From contig CM075186.1 of assembly GCA_037577475.1 (NCBI GenBank), positions 31,924,334 to 31,988,333 of the forward strand: a stretch of 64,000 nucleotides of DNA. The letters are read 5' to 3'. The notes beneath the pieces are model-generated. The model did no database searches. It had not been told where the DNA came from and saw only the letters and a program-made list of their open reading frames with translations. This stretch comes from Chaunax sp. Z400. Taxonomy: Eukaryota; Chordata; Actinopteri; Lophiiformes; Chaunacidae. The first letter of the stretch is position 1, and every line of letters starts with the position of its first letter. Of this stretch, positions 29,661 through 44,000 are shown piece by piece. Made by a program: the position numbers and the translations under genes.

Positions 29661-32180
29661 CCTATAGGCTCATTATAACAACAACACAAACCTATAGGAT
29701 CAATAGAACAACAACACAAACCTATAGACTCAATAGAACAACAACACAAACCTATAGGCTCAATAACAACACAAACCTATAGGCTCATTATAACAACAAC
29801 ACAAACCTATAGGCTCAATAGAACAACACAAACCTATAGCCTCAATAACAACACAAACCTATAGGCTCATTATAACAACAACACAAACCTATAGGCTCAG
29901 TGTAACAACAACACAAACCTATAGACTCATTATAACAACAACACAAACCTATAGGCTCATTATAACAACAAGACAAACCTATAGGCTCAATGTCACCACA
30001 CACAAACCTATAGGCTCAATATAACAACAACACAAACCTATAGGCTCAATAACAACACAAACCTATAGGCTCATTATAACAACAACACAAACCTATAGGC
30101 TCAATCGAACAACAACACAAACCTATAGCCTCAATAACAACACAAACCTATAGGCCCATTATAACAACAACACAAACCTATAGACTCAATATAAAAACAA
30201 CAAAAACCTATAGGATCAATACAACAACACCACAAACCTATAGGACCAATAGAACAACAACACAAACCTATAGGATCAATAGAACACAAACCTATAGGCT
30301 CAATATAGCAACACAAACCTATATTCTCATTATAACAACAACACAAACCTATAGGCTCAATAACAACACAAACCTATAGGCTCAATGTCACCACACACAA
30401 ACCTATATGCTCAATAACACCACAAACCTATAGGCTCATGATAACAACAACACAAACCTATAGGCTCAATAGAACAACAACACAAACCTATAGGCTGAAT
30501 ATATCAACACACACCTATATTCTCAATAGAACAACAACACAAACCTATAGGCTCAATATAACAACAACACAAACCTATAGGGTCATTATGACAACAACAC
30601 AAACCTATAGGCTCAATATAACAACAACACAAACCGATAAGCTCATTATAACAACAACACAAACCTATAGGCTCAATAGAACAACAGCACAAACCTATAG
30701 GCTCATTATAACAACAACACAAACCTATAGGCTCAGTGTAACAACAACATAAACCTATAGACTCATTATAACAACAACACAAACCTATAGGCTCATTATA
30801 ACAACAAGACAAACCTATAGGCTCAATGTCACCACACACAAACCTATAGGCTCATTATAACAACAACACAAACCTATAGGCTCAATAGAACAACAGCACA
30901 AACCTATAGGCTCATTATAACAACAACACAAACCTATAGGCTCAGTGTAACAACAACATAAACCTATAGACTCATTATAACAACAACACAAACCTATAGG
31001 CTCATTATAACAACAAGACAAACCTATAGGCTCAATGTCACCACACACAAACCTATAGGCTCAATATAACAACAACACAAACCTATAGGCTCAAAAACAA
31101 CACAAACCTATAGGCTCATTATAACAACAACACAAACCTATAGGCTCAATATAACAACAACACAAACCTAGAGGATCATTATAACAACAACATAAACCTA
31201 TAGGGTCATTATAACAACAACGCAAAACTATGGGCTCAATGTAACAACAACACAAACCTATAGGCTCAATATAGCAACACAAACCTATATTCTCATTATA
31301 ACAACAACACAAACCTATATTCTCATTATAACAACAACACAAACCTATAGGCTCATTATAACAACAAGACAAACCTATAGGCTCAATGTCACCACACACA
31401 AACCTATAGGCTCAATAACAACACAAACCTATAGGCCCATTATAACAACAACACAAACCTATAGACTCAATATAAAAACAACAAAAACCTATAGGATCAA
31501 TACAACAACACCACAAACCTATAGGACCAATAGAACAACAACACAAACCTATAGGATCAATAGAACACAAACCTATAGGCTCAATATAGCAACACAAACC
31601 TATATTCTCATTATAACAACAACACAAACCTATAGGCTCAATAACAACACAAACCTATAGGCTCAATGTCACCACACACAAACCTATATGCTCAATAACA
31701 ACACAAACCTATAGGCTCATGATAACAACAACACAAACCTATAGGCTCAATAGAACAACAACACAAACCTATAGGCTCATTATAACAACAACACAAACCT
31801 ATAGGATCAATAGAACAACACAAACCTATAGGATCAATAGAACAACACAAACCTATCGGCTCAATATGACAACAACACAAACCTATAGGGTCATTATGAC
31901 AACAACACAAACCTATAGGCTCAATATAACAACAACACAAACCTATAGGCTCATTATAACAACAACACAAACCTATAGGCTCAATAACAACACAAACCTA
32001 TAGGCTCATTATAACAACAACACAAACCTATAGGCTCAGTGTAACAACAACACAAACCTATAGACTCATTATAACAACAACACAAACCTATAGGCTCATT
32101 ATAACAACAAGACAAACCTATAGGCTCAATGTCACCACACACAAACCTATAGGCTCAATATAACAACAACACAAACCTAT
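29660..32180 (+). repeat. Satellite segment ahead of the 1,045-bp pair
   Basis: This stretch contains units at 30131-31050 that recur at offsets of 2,139, 3,184 and 14,168 bp. A monomer with CTGAATATATCAAC followed by a shortened core (ACACACCTATATTC) near 30494 is diagnostic and recurs near 32633 and 33678. Markers are at 30402 and 31683. Nothing other than satellite monomers is visible. Confidence 0.78.
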
Positions 32181-34269
32181 AGGCTCAATAACAACACAAA
32201 CCTATAGGCTCATTATAACAACAACACAAACCTATAGGCTCAATCGAACAACAACACAAACCTATAGCCTCAATAACAACACAAACCTATAGGCCCATTA
32301 TAACAACAACACAAACCTATAGACTCAATATAAAAACAACAAAAACCTATAGGATCAATACAACAACACCACAAACCTATAGGACCAATAGAACAACAAC
32401 ACAAACCTATAGGATCAATAGAACACAAACCTATAGGCTCAATATAGCAACACAAACCTATATTCTCATTATAACAACAACACAAACCTATAGGCTCAAT
32501 AACAACACAAACCTATAGGCTCAATGTCACCACACACAAACCTATATGCTCAATAACACCACAAACCTATAGGCTCATGATAACAACAACACAAACCTAT
32601 AGGCTCAATAGAACAACAACACAAACCTATAGGCTGAATATATCAACACACACCTATATTCTCAATAGAACAACAACACAAACCTATAGGCTCAATATAA
32701 CAACAACACAAACCTATAGGGTCATTATGACAACAACACAAACCTATAGGCTCAATATAACAACAACACAAACCGATAAGCTCATTATAACAACAACACA
32801 AACCTATAGGCTCAATAGAACAACAGCACAAACCTATAGGCTCATTATAACAACAACACAAACCTATAGGCTCAGTGTAACAACAACATAAACCTATAGA
32901 CTCATTATAACAACAACACAAACCTATAGGCTCATTATAACAACAAGACAAACCTATAGGCTCAATGTCACCACACACAAACCTATAGGCTCATTATAAC
33001 AACAACACAAACCTATAGGCTCAATAGAACAACAGCACAAACCTATAGGCTCATTATAACAACAACACAAACCTATAGGCTCAGTGTAACAACAACATAA
33101 ACCTATAGACTCATTATAACAACAACACAAACCTATAGGCTCATTATAACAACAAGACAAACCTATAGGCTCAATGTCACCACACACAAACCTATAGGCT
33201 CAATATAACAACAACACAAACCTATAGGCTCAATAACAACACAAACCTATAGGCTCATTATAACAACAACACAAACCTATAGGCTCAATCGAACAACAAC
33301 ACAAACCTATAGCCTCAATAACAACACAAACCTATAGGCCCATTATAACAACAACACAAACCTATAGACTCAATATAAAAACAACAAAAACCTATAGGAT
33401 CAATACAACAACACCACAAACCTATAGGACCAATAGAACAACAACACAAACCTATAGGATCAATAGAACACAAACCTATAGGCTCAATATAGCAACACAA
33501 ACCTATATTCTCATTATAACAACAACACAAACCTATAGGCTCAATAACAACACAAACCTATAGGCTCAATGTCACCACACACAAACCTATATGCTCAATA
33601 ACACCACAAACCTATAGGCTCATGATAACAACAACACAAACCTATAGGCTCAATAGAACAACAACACAAACCTATAGGCTGAATATATCAACACACACCT
33701 ATATTCTCAATAGAACAACAACACAAACCTATAGGCTCAATATAACAACAACACAAACCTATAGGGTCATTATGACAACAACACAAACCTATAGGCTCAA
33801 TATAACAACAACACAAACCGATAAGCTCATTATAACAACAACACAAACCTATAGGCTCAATAGAACAACAGCACAAACCTATAGGCTCATTATAACAACA
33901 ACACAAACCTATAGGCTCAGTGTAACAACAACATAAACCTATAGACTCATTATAACAACAACACAAACCTATAGGCTCATTATAACAACAAGACAAACCT
34001 ATAGGCTCAATGTCACCACACACAAACCTATAGGCTCATTATAACAACAACACAAACCTATAGGCTCAATAGAACAACAGCACAAACCTATAGGCTCATT
34101 ATAACAACAACACAAACCTATAGGCTCAGTGTAACAACAACATAAACCTATAGACTCATTATAACAACAACACAAACCTATAGGCTCATTATAACAACAA
34201 GACAAACCTATAGGCTCAATGTCACCACACACAAACCTATAGGCTCAATATAACAACAACACAAACCTA
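32180..34269 (+). repeat. 1,045-bp tandem duplication
   Basis: Two adjacent copies (about 32180-33224 and 33225-34269) match at an offset of exactly 1,045 bp over all landmarks checked: markers at 32541 and 33586, the CTGAATATATCAAC monomers near 32633 and 33678, and the GTCACC monomers near 32960 and 34005. A related but separate copy lies upstream at 30131-31050. The boundaries are approximate because flanking monomers are alike. Confidence 0.82.
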
Positions 34270-37265
34270 TAGGCTCAAAAACAACACAAACCTATAGGCT
34301 CATTATAACAACAACACAAACCTATAGGCTCAATATAACAACAACACAAACCTAGAGGATCATTATAACAACAACATAAACCTATAGGGTCATTATAACA
34401 ACAACGCAAAACTATGGGCTCAATGTAACAACAACACAAACCTATAGGCTCAATATAGCAACACAAACCTATATTCTCATTATAACAACAACACAAACCT
34501 ATATTCTCATTATAACAACAACACAAACCTATAGGCTCATTATAACAACAAGACAAACCTATAGGCTCAATGTCACCACACACAAACCTATAGGATCAAT
34601 AACAACACAAACCTATAGGCCCATTATAACAACAACACAAACCTATAGACTCAATATAAAAACAACAAAAACCTATAGGATCAATACAACAACACCACAA
34701 ACCTATAGGACCAATAGAACAACAACACAAACCTATAGGATCAATAGAACACAAACCTATAGGCTCAATATAGCAACACAAACCTATATTCTCATTATAA
34801 CAACAACACAAACCTATAGGCTCAATAACAACACAAACCTATAGGCTCAATGTCACCACACACAAACCTATATGCTCAATAACAACACAAACCTATAGGC
34901 TCATGATAACAACAACACAAACCTATAGGCTCAATAGAACAACAACACAAACCTATAGGCTCATTATAACAACAACACAAACCTATAGGATCAATAGAAC
35001 AACACAAACCTATAGGATCAATAGAACAACACAAACCTATCGGCTCAATATGACAACAACACAAACCTATAGGGTCATTATGACAACAACACAAACCTAT
35101 AGGCTCAATATAACAACAACACAAACCTATAGGCTCATTATAACAACAACACAAACCTATAGGCTCAATGTAACCACACACAAACCTATAGACTCATTAT
35201 AACAACAACACAAACCTATAGGATCAATAGAACAACAACACAAACCTATAGGCTCAATATAACAACAGCACAAACCTATAGGCTCAATATAACAACAGCA
35301 CAAACCTATAGGATCGTTATAACAACAACACAAACCTATAGACTCATTATAACAACAACACAAACCTATAGGGTCAATATAGCAACACAAACCTATAGAG
35401 TCATTATAACAACAACACAAACCTATAGGCTAAATAACAACACAAACCTATAGGCTCATTATAACAACAACACAAACCTATAGGATCAATAGAACAACAA
35501 CACAAACCTATAGACTCAATAGAACAACAACACAAACCTATAGGCTCAATAACACAAACCTATAGGCTCATTATAACAACAACACAAACCTATAGGCTCA
35601 ATAGAACAACACAAACCTATAGCCTCAAGAACAACACAAACCTATAGCCTCAAGAACAACACAAACCTATAGACTCATTATAACAACAACACAAACCTAT
35701 AGGCTCAGTGTAACAACAACATAAACCTATAGACTCATTATAACAACAACACAAACCTATAGGCTCATTATAACAACAAGACAAACCTATAGGCTCAATG
35801 TCACCACACACAAACCTATAGGCTCAATATAACAACAACACAAACCTATAGGCTCAAAAACAACACAAACCTATAGGCTCATTATAACAACAACACAAAC
35901 CTATAGGCTCAATAGAACAACAACACAAACCTAGAGGATCATTATAACAACAACATAAACCTATAGGGTCATTATAACAACAACGCAAAACTATGGGCTC
36001 AATGTAACAACAACACAAACCTATAGGCTCAATATAGCAACACAAACCTATATTCTCATTATAACAACAACACAAACCTATATTCTCATTATAACAACAA
36101 CACAAACCTATAGGCTCATTATAACAACAAGACAAACCTATAGGCTCAATGTCACCACACACAAACCTATAGGATCAATAACAACACAAACCTATAGGCC
36201 CATTATAACAACAACACAAACCTATAGACTCAATATAAAAACAACAAAAACCTATAGGATCAATACAACAACACCACAAACCTATAGGACCAATAGAACA
36301 ACAACACAAACCTATAGGATCAATAGAACACAAACCTATAGGCTCAATATAGCAACACAAACCTATATTCTCATTATAACAACAACACAAACCTATAGGC
36401 TCAATAACAACACAAACCTATAGGCTCAATGTCACCACACACAAACCTATATGCTCAATAACAACACAAACCTATAGGCTCATGATAACAACAACACAAA
36501 CCTATAGGCTCAATAGAACAACAACACAAACCTATAGGCTCATTATAACAACAACACAAACCTATAGGATCAATAGAACAACACAAACCTATAGGATCAA
36601 TAGAACAACACAAACCTATAGGATCAATAGAACAACACAAACCTATCGGCTCAATATGACAACAACACAAACCTATAGGGTCATTATGACAACAACACAA
36701 ACCTATAGGCTCAATATAACAACAACACAAACCTATAGGCTCATTATAACAACAACACAAACCTATAGGCTCAATGTAACCACACACAAACCTATAGACT
36801 CATTATAACAACAACACAAACCTATAGGATCAATAGAACAACAACACAAACCTATAGGCTCAATATAACAACAGCACAAACCTATAGGCTCAATATAACA
36901 ACAGCACAAACCTATAGGATCGTTATAACAACAACACAAACCTATAGACTCATTATAACAACAACACAAACCTATAGGGTCAATATAGCAACACAAACCT
37001 ATAGAGTCATTATAACAACAACACAAACCTATAGGCTAAATAACAACACAAACCTATAGGCTCATTATAACAACAACACAAACCTATAGGATCAATAGAA
37101 CAACAACACAAACCTATAGACTCAATAGAACAACAACACAAACCTATAGGCTCAATAACACAAACCTATAGGCTCATTATAACAACAACACAAACCTATA
37201 GGCTCAATAGAACAACACAAACCTATAGCCTCAAGAACAACACAAACCTATAGCCTCAAGAACAA
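34100..37265 (+). repeat. 1,579/1,606-bp tandem duplication
   Basis: The order of monomers from about 34110 to 35660 repeats from about 35690 to 37265. The offset is 1,579 bp until about 36600, then 1,606 bp, because the second copy has three instead of two 27-bp GGATCAATAGAACAAC monomers. Markers are at 34867 and 36446. Paired TATATTCTC monomers near 34500 and 36080 match. Private differences are few, so the event looks recent. Confidence 0.8.
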
Positions 37266-37289
37266 CACAAACCTATAGCCTCAATAACA

Positions 37290-40200
37290 ACACAAACCTA
37301 TAGGCTCAGTGTAACAACAACACAAACCTATAGGCTCAATGTCACCACACACAAACCTATAGGCTCATTATAACAACAACACAAACCTATAGGCTAAATA
37401 ACAACACAAACCTATAGGATCAATGTCACCACACACAAACCTATAGGCTCATTATAACAACAACACAAACCTATAGGCTAAATAACAACACAAACCTATA
37501 GGATCAATAGAACAACAACACAAACCTATAGGCTAAATAACAACATAAACCTATAGGCTCATTATAACAACAACACAAACCTATAGGCTCAGTGTAACAA
37601 CAACACAAACCTATAGACTCATTATAACAACAACACAAACCTATAGGCTCAGTGTAACAACAACATAAACCTATAGACTCATTATAACAACAACACAAAC
37701 CTATAGGCTCATTATAACAACAAGACAAACCTATAGGCTCAATGTCACCACACACAAACCTATAGGCTCAATATAACAACAACACAAACCTATAGGCTCA
37801 ATATAACAACAACACAAACCTATAGGCTCAAAAACAACACAAACCTATAGGCTCAATAGAACAACAACACAAACCTATAGCCTCAATAACAACACAAACC
37901 TATAGGCTCATTATAACAACACCACAAACCTATAGGATCAATAGAACAACAACGCAAAACTATGGGCTCAATGTAACAACAACACAAACCTATAGGCTCA
38001 ATATAGCAACACAAACCTATATTCTCATTATAACAACAACACAAACCTATAGGCTCAATAACAACACAAACCTATAGGCTCAATGTCACCACACACAAAC
38101 CTATATGCTCAATAACAACACAAACCTATAGGCTCATGATAACAACAACACAAACCTATAGGCTCAATAGAACAACAACACAAACCTATAGGCTCATTAT
38201 AACAACAACACAAACCTATAGGATCAATAGAACAACACAAACCTATAGGCTCAATATGACAACAACACAAACCTATAGGGTCATTATGACAACAACACAA
38301 ACCTATAGGGTCATTATGACAACAACACAAACCTATAGGCTCAATATAACAACAACACAAACCTATAGGCTCATTATAACAACAACACAAACCTATAGGC
38401 TCAATGTAACCACACACAAACCTATAGACTCATTATAACAACAACACAAACCTATAGGATCAATAGAACAACAACACAAACCTATAGGATCAATAGAACA
38501 ACAACACAAACCTATAGGATCAATAGAACAACAACACAAACCTATAGGCTCAATATAACAACAGCACAAACCTATAGGCTCAATATAACAACAGCACAAA
38601 CCTATAGGATCGTTATAACAACAACACAAACCTATAGACTCATTATAACAACAACACAAACCTATAGGGTCAATATAGCAACACAAACCTATAGAGTCAT
38701 TATAACAACAACACAAACCTATAGGCTAAATAACAACACAAACCTATAGGCTCATTATAACAACAACACAAACCTATAGGATCAATAGAACAACAACACA
38801 AACCTATAGACTCAATAGAACAACAACACAAACCTATAGGCTCAATAACACAAACCTATAGGCTCATTATAACAACAACACAAACCTATAGGCTCAATAG
38901 AACAACACAAACCTATAGCCTCAAGAACAACACAAACCTATAGCCTCAAGAACAACACAAACCTATAGCCTCAATAACAACACAAACCTATAGGCTCAGT
39001 GTAACAACAACACAAACCTATAGGCTCAATGTCACCACACACAAACCTATAGGCTCATTATAACAACAACACAAACCTATAGGCTAAATAACAACACAAA
39101 CCTATAGGATCAATGTCACCACACACAAACCTATAGGCTCATTATAACAACAACACAAACCTATAGGCTAAATAACAACACAAACCTATAGGATCAATAG
39201 AACAACAACACAAACCTATAGGCTAAATAACAACAAACCTATAGGCTCATTATAACAACAACACAAACCTATAGGCTCAGTGTAACAACAACACAAACCT
39301 ATAGACTCATTATAACAACAACACAAACCTATAGGCTCAGTGTAACAACAACATAAACCTATAGACTCATTATAACAACAACACAAACCTATAGGCTCAT
39401 TATAACAACAAGACAAACCTATAGGCTCAATGTCACCACACACAAACCTATAGGCTCAATATAACAACAACACAAACCTATAGGCTCAAAAACAACACAA
39501 ACCTATAGGCTCATTATAACAACAACACAAACCTATAGGCTCAATAGAACAACAACACAAACCTATAGCCTCAATAACAACACAAACCTATAGGCTCATT
39601 ATAACAACACCACAAACCTATAGGATCAATAGAACAACAACGCAAAACTATGGGCTCAATGTAACAACAACACAAACCTATAGGCTCAATATAGCAACAC
39701 AAACCTATATTCTCATTATAACAACAACGCAAAACTATGGGCTCAATGTAACAACAACACAAACCTATAGGCTCAATATAGCAACACAAACCTATATTCT
39801 CATTATAACAACAACACAAACCTATAGGCTCAATAACAACACAAACCTATAGGCTCAATGTCACCACACACAAACCTATATGCTCAATAACAACACAAAC
39901 CTATAGGCTCATGATAACAACAACACAAACCTATAGGCTCAATAGAACAACAACACAAACCTATAGGCTCATTATAACAACAACACAAACCTATAGGATC
40001 AATAGAACAACACAAACCTATAGGCTCAATATGACAACAACACAAACCTATAGGGTCATTATGACAACAACACAAACCTATAGGCTCAATATAACAACAA
40101 CACAAACCTATAGGCTCATTATAACAACAACACAAACCTATAGACTCATTATAACAACAAGACAAACCTATAGGCTCAACGTCACCACACACAAACCTAT

Positions 40201-40940
40201 AGGCTCATTATAACAACAACACAAACCTATAGGCTAAATAACAACACAAACCTATAGGATCAATAGAACAACAACACAAACCTATAGGCTAAATAACAAC
40301 ACAAACCTATAGGCTCATTATAACAACAACACAAACCTATAGGCTCAGTGTAACAACAACACAAACCTATAGACTCATTATAACAACAACACAAACCTAT
40401 AGGCTCATTATAACAACAAGACAAACCTATAGGCTCAATGTCACCACACACAAACCTATAGGCTCATTATAACAACAACACAAACCTATAGGCTAAATAA
40501 CAACACAAACCTATAGGCTCATTATAACAACAACACAAACCTATAGGATCAATAGAACAACAACACAAACCTATAGACTCAATAGAACAACAACACAAAC
40601 CTATAGGCTCAATAACAACACAAACCTATAGGCTCATTATAACAACAACACAAACCTATAGGCTCAATAGAACAACACAAACCTATAGCCTCAATAACAA
40701 CACAAACCTATAGGCTCAGTGTAACAACAACACAAACCTATAGACTCATTATAACAACAACACAAACCTATAGGCTCATTATAACAACAAGACAAACCTA
40801 TAGGCTCAATGTCACCACACACAACCTATAGGCTCAATATAACAACAACACAAACCTATAGGCTCAATAACACAAACCTATAGGCTCATTATAACAACAA
40901 CACAAACCTATAGGCTCATTATAACAACAACACAAACCTA
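37290..40940 (+). repeat. Satellite block with 1,680-bp repeat and rare GGATCAATGTCACC monomer
   Basis: A hybrid monomer, GGATCAATGTCACC, is at 37427 and 39107, 1,680 bp apart, and the surrounding monomer order matches. Near 38280 the GGGTCATTATGAC monomer is doubled. An 87-bp direct repeat (39641-39727 and 39728-39814) contains three monomers including the CGCAAAACTATGGG type. The end of the block (about 40180-40940) resembles 6301-7060. Markers are at 38100 and 39875. No gene. Confidence 0.75.
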
Positions 40941-42100
40941 TAGCCTCAATAACAACACAAACCTATAGGCCCATTATAACAACAACACAAACCTATAGAC
41001 TCAATATAAAAACAACAAAAACCTATAGGATCAATACAACAACACCACAAACCTATAGGACCAATAGAACAACAACACAAACCTATAGGATCAATAGAAC
41101 ACAAACCTATAGGCTCAATATAGCAACACAAACCTATATTCTCATTATAACAACAACACAAAGCTATAGGCTCAATAACAACACAAACCTATAGGCTCAA
41201 TGTCACCACACACAAACCTATATGCTCAATAACAACACAAACCTATTGGCTCATGATAACAACAACACAAACCTATAGGCTCAATAGAACAACAGCACAA
41301 ACCTATAGGCTCATTATAACAACAACACAAACCTATAGGATCAATAGAACAACACAAACCTATAGGCTCAATATGACAACAACACAAACCTATAGGGTCA
41401 TTATGACAACAACACAAACCTATAGGCTCAATATAACAACATCACAAACCTATAGAGTCATTATAACAACTACACAAACCTATAGGCTCATTATAACAAC
41501 AACACAAACCTATAGGCTCAATGTAACCACACACAAACCTATAGACTCATTATAACAACAACACAAACCTATAGGATCAATAGAACAACAACACAAACCT
41601 ATAGGCTCAATATAACAACAACACAAACCTATAGGATCGTTATAACAACAACACAAACCTATAGACTCATTATAACAACAACACAAACCTATAGACTCAT
41701 TATAACAACAACACAAACCTATAGGGTCAATATAGCAACACAAACCTATAGAGTCATTATAACAACAACACAAACCTAGAGGATCATTATAACAACAACA
41801 TAAACCTATAGGGTCATTATAACAACAACACAAACCTATGGGCTCAATGTAACAACAACACAAACCTATGGGCTCAATATGACAAAAACATAAAACCTAT
41901 AGACTCATTAGAACAACAACACATACCTATAGACTCATTATAACAACAACACAAACCTATAGGCTCAATATGACAAACACATAAACCTATAGGATCGTTA
42001 TAACAACAACACAAACCTATAGACTCATAACAACAACACAAACCTATAGGGTCAATATAGCAACACAAACCTATAGAGTCATTATAACAACAACACAAAC
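40940..42100 (+). repeat. Segment C2, first part
   Basis: This part matches 209-1364 at an offset of 40,737 bp and 26850-28016 at about 14.1 kb. Private changes include ACAAAGCTATAGG near 41160, a shortened CTCATAACAAC monomer near 42024 and ACACATACCTATAG near 41930. The marker is at 41217. Confidence 0.78.
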
Positions 42101-44000
42101 CTATAGGCTAAATAACAACACAAACCTATAGGCTCATTATAACAACAACACAAACCTATAGGATCAATAGAACAACAACACAAACCTATAGACTCAATAT
42201 AACAACAACACAAACCTATAGGCTCAATAACAACACAAACCTATAGGCTCATTATAACAACAACACAAACCTATAGGCTCAATAGAACAACAACACAAAC
42301 CAATAGCCTCAATAACAACACAAACCTATAGGCTCATTATAACAACAACGCAAACCTATAGACTCAATATAACAACAACAAAAACCTATAGGATCAATAC
42401 AACAACACCACAAACCTATAGGATCAATAGAACACAAACCTATAGGCTCAATATGACAAACACACAAACCTATAGACTCATTATAACAACAACACAAACC
42501 TATACACTCATTATAACAACAACACAAACCTATACACTCATTATAACAATAACACAAACCTATAGGCTCAATATGACAACAAAACAAACCTATAGGCTCA
42601 ATATGACAAACACACAAACCTATAGACTCATTATAACAACAACACAAACCTATACACTCATTATAACAACAACACAAACCTATACACTCATTATAACAAC
42701 AACACAAACCTATAGGATCAATAGAACAACAACACAAACCTATAGGCTCAATATGACAACAACACAAACCTATAGGCTCAATATAACAATAACACAAACC
42801 TATAGAGTCATTATAACAACAACACTTTCCTATAGGCTCATTATAACAACAACACAAACCTATAGGCTCAATATAACAACAACACAAACCTAGAGGATCA
42901 TTATAACAACAACCTAAACCTATAGGGTCATTATAACAACAACACAAAACTATGGGCTCAATGTAACAACAACACAAACCTTTAGGGCTCAATATAGCAA
43001 CACAAATCTATATTCTCATTATAACAACAACACAAACCTATAGGCTCATTATAACAACAAGACAAACCTATAGGCTCAATGTCACCACACACAAACCTAT
43101 AGGCTCAATAACAACACAAACCTATAGGCTCATTATAACAACAACACAAACCTATGGGCTCAATGTAACAACAACACAAACCTATAGGCTGAATATAGCA
43201 ACACAAACCTATATTCTCAATAGAATAACAACACAAACCCATAGGCTCAATATAACAACAACAAAAACCTATAGGGTCATTATGACAACAACACAAACCT
43301 ATAGGCTCAATATAACAACAACACAAACCGATAAGCTCATTATAACAACAACACAAACCGATAAGCTCATTATAACAACAACACAAACCTATAGGCTCAA
43401 TAGAACAACAGCACAAACCTATAGGCTCATTATAACAACAGCAAAAACCTATAGGCTCATTATAACAACAACACAAACCTATAGGCTCAGTGTAACAACA
43501 ACACAAACCTATAGAGTCATTATAACAACAACACAAACCAATAGGATCAATAGAACAACAACACAAACCTATAGGCTCAATATGACAACACCACAAACCT
43601 ATAGGATCAATAGAACAACAACACAAACCTATAGGATCAATAGAACAACAACACAAACCTTATAGGATCAATATGACAAACACATAAACCTATAGGATCG
43701 TTATAACAACAACACAAACCTATAGACTCATTATAACAACAACACAAACCTATAGGGTCAATATAACAACAACACAAACCTATAGAGTCATTATAACAAC
43801 AACACAAACCTATAGGCTAAATAACAACACTAACCTATAGGCTCATTATAACAACAACACAAACCTATAGGATCAATAGAACAACAACACAAACCTATAG
43901 ACTCAATAGAACAACAACACAAACCTATAGGCTCAATAACAACACAAACCTATAGGCTCAATAACAACACAAACCTATAGGCTCAATAGAACAACACAAA
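42100..44000 (+). repeat. Diverged module D, copy 2
   Basis: This copy corresponds to module D at 28020-29660, offset 14,082 bp at its start. It has grown: the internal direct repeat is 150 bp (42445-42594 and from 42595), because the CCTATACACTC monomer is doubled in each half. The CACTTTCCTATAGG variant (near 42824), the CCTTTAGGG insertion (near 42979) and two AAACCGATAAGC monomers (near 43326 and 43356) are present. Near 43659 an extra T gives AAACCTTATAGG. Confidence 0.8.

Noticed and set aside
42453..42893. Plus-strand Thr/Gln-rich frame of 146 codons in module D
   Set aside because: It overlaps a minus-strand open frame over the same monomers, has no unique domain, and related copies differ by whole monomers. 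This is what repeat structure alone would give.
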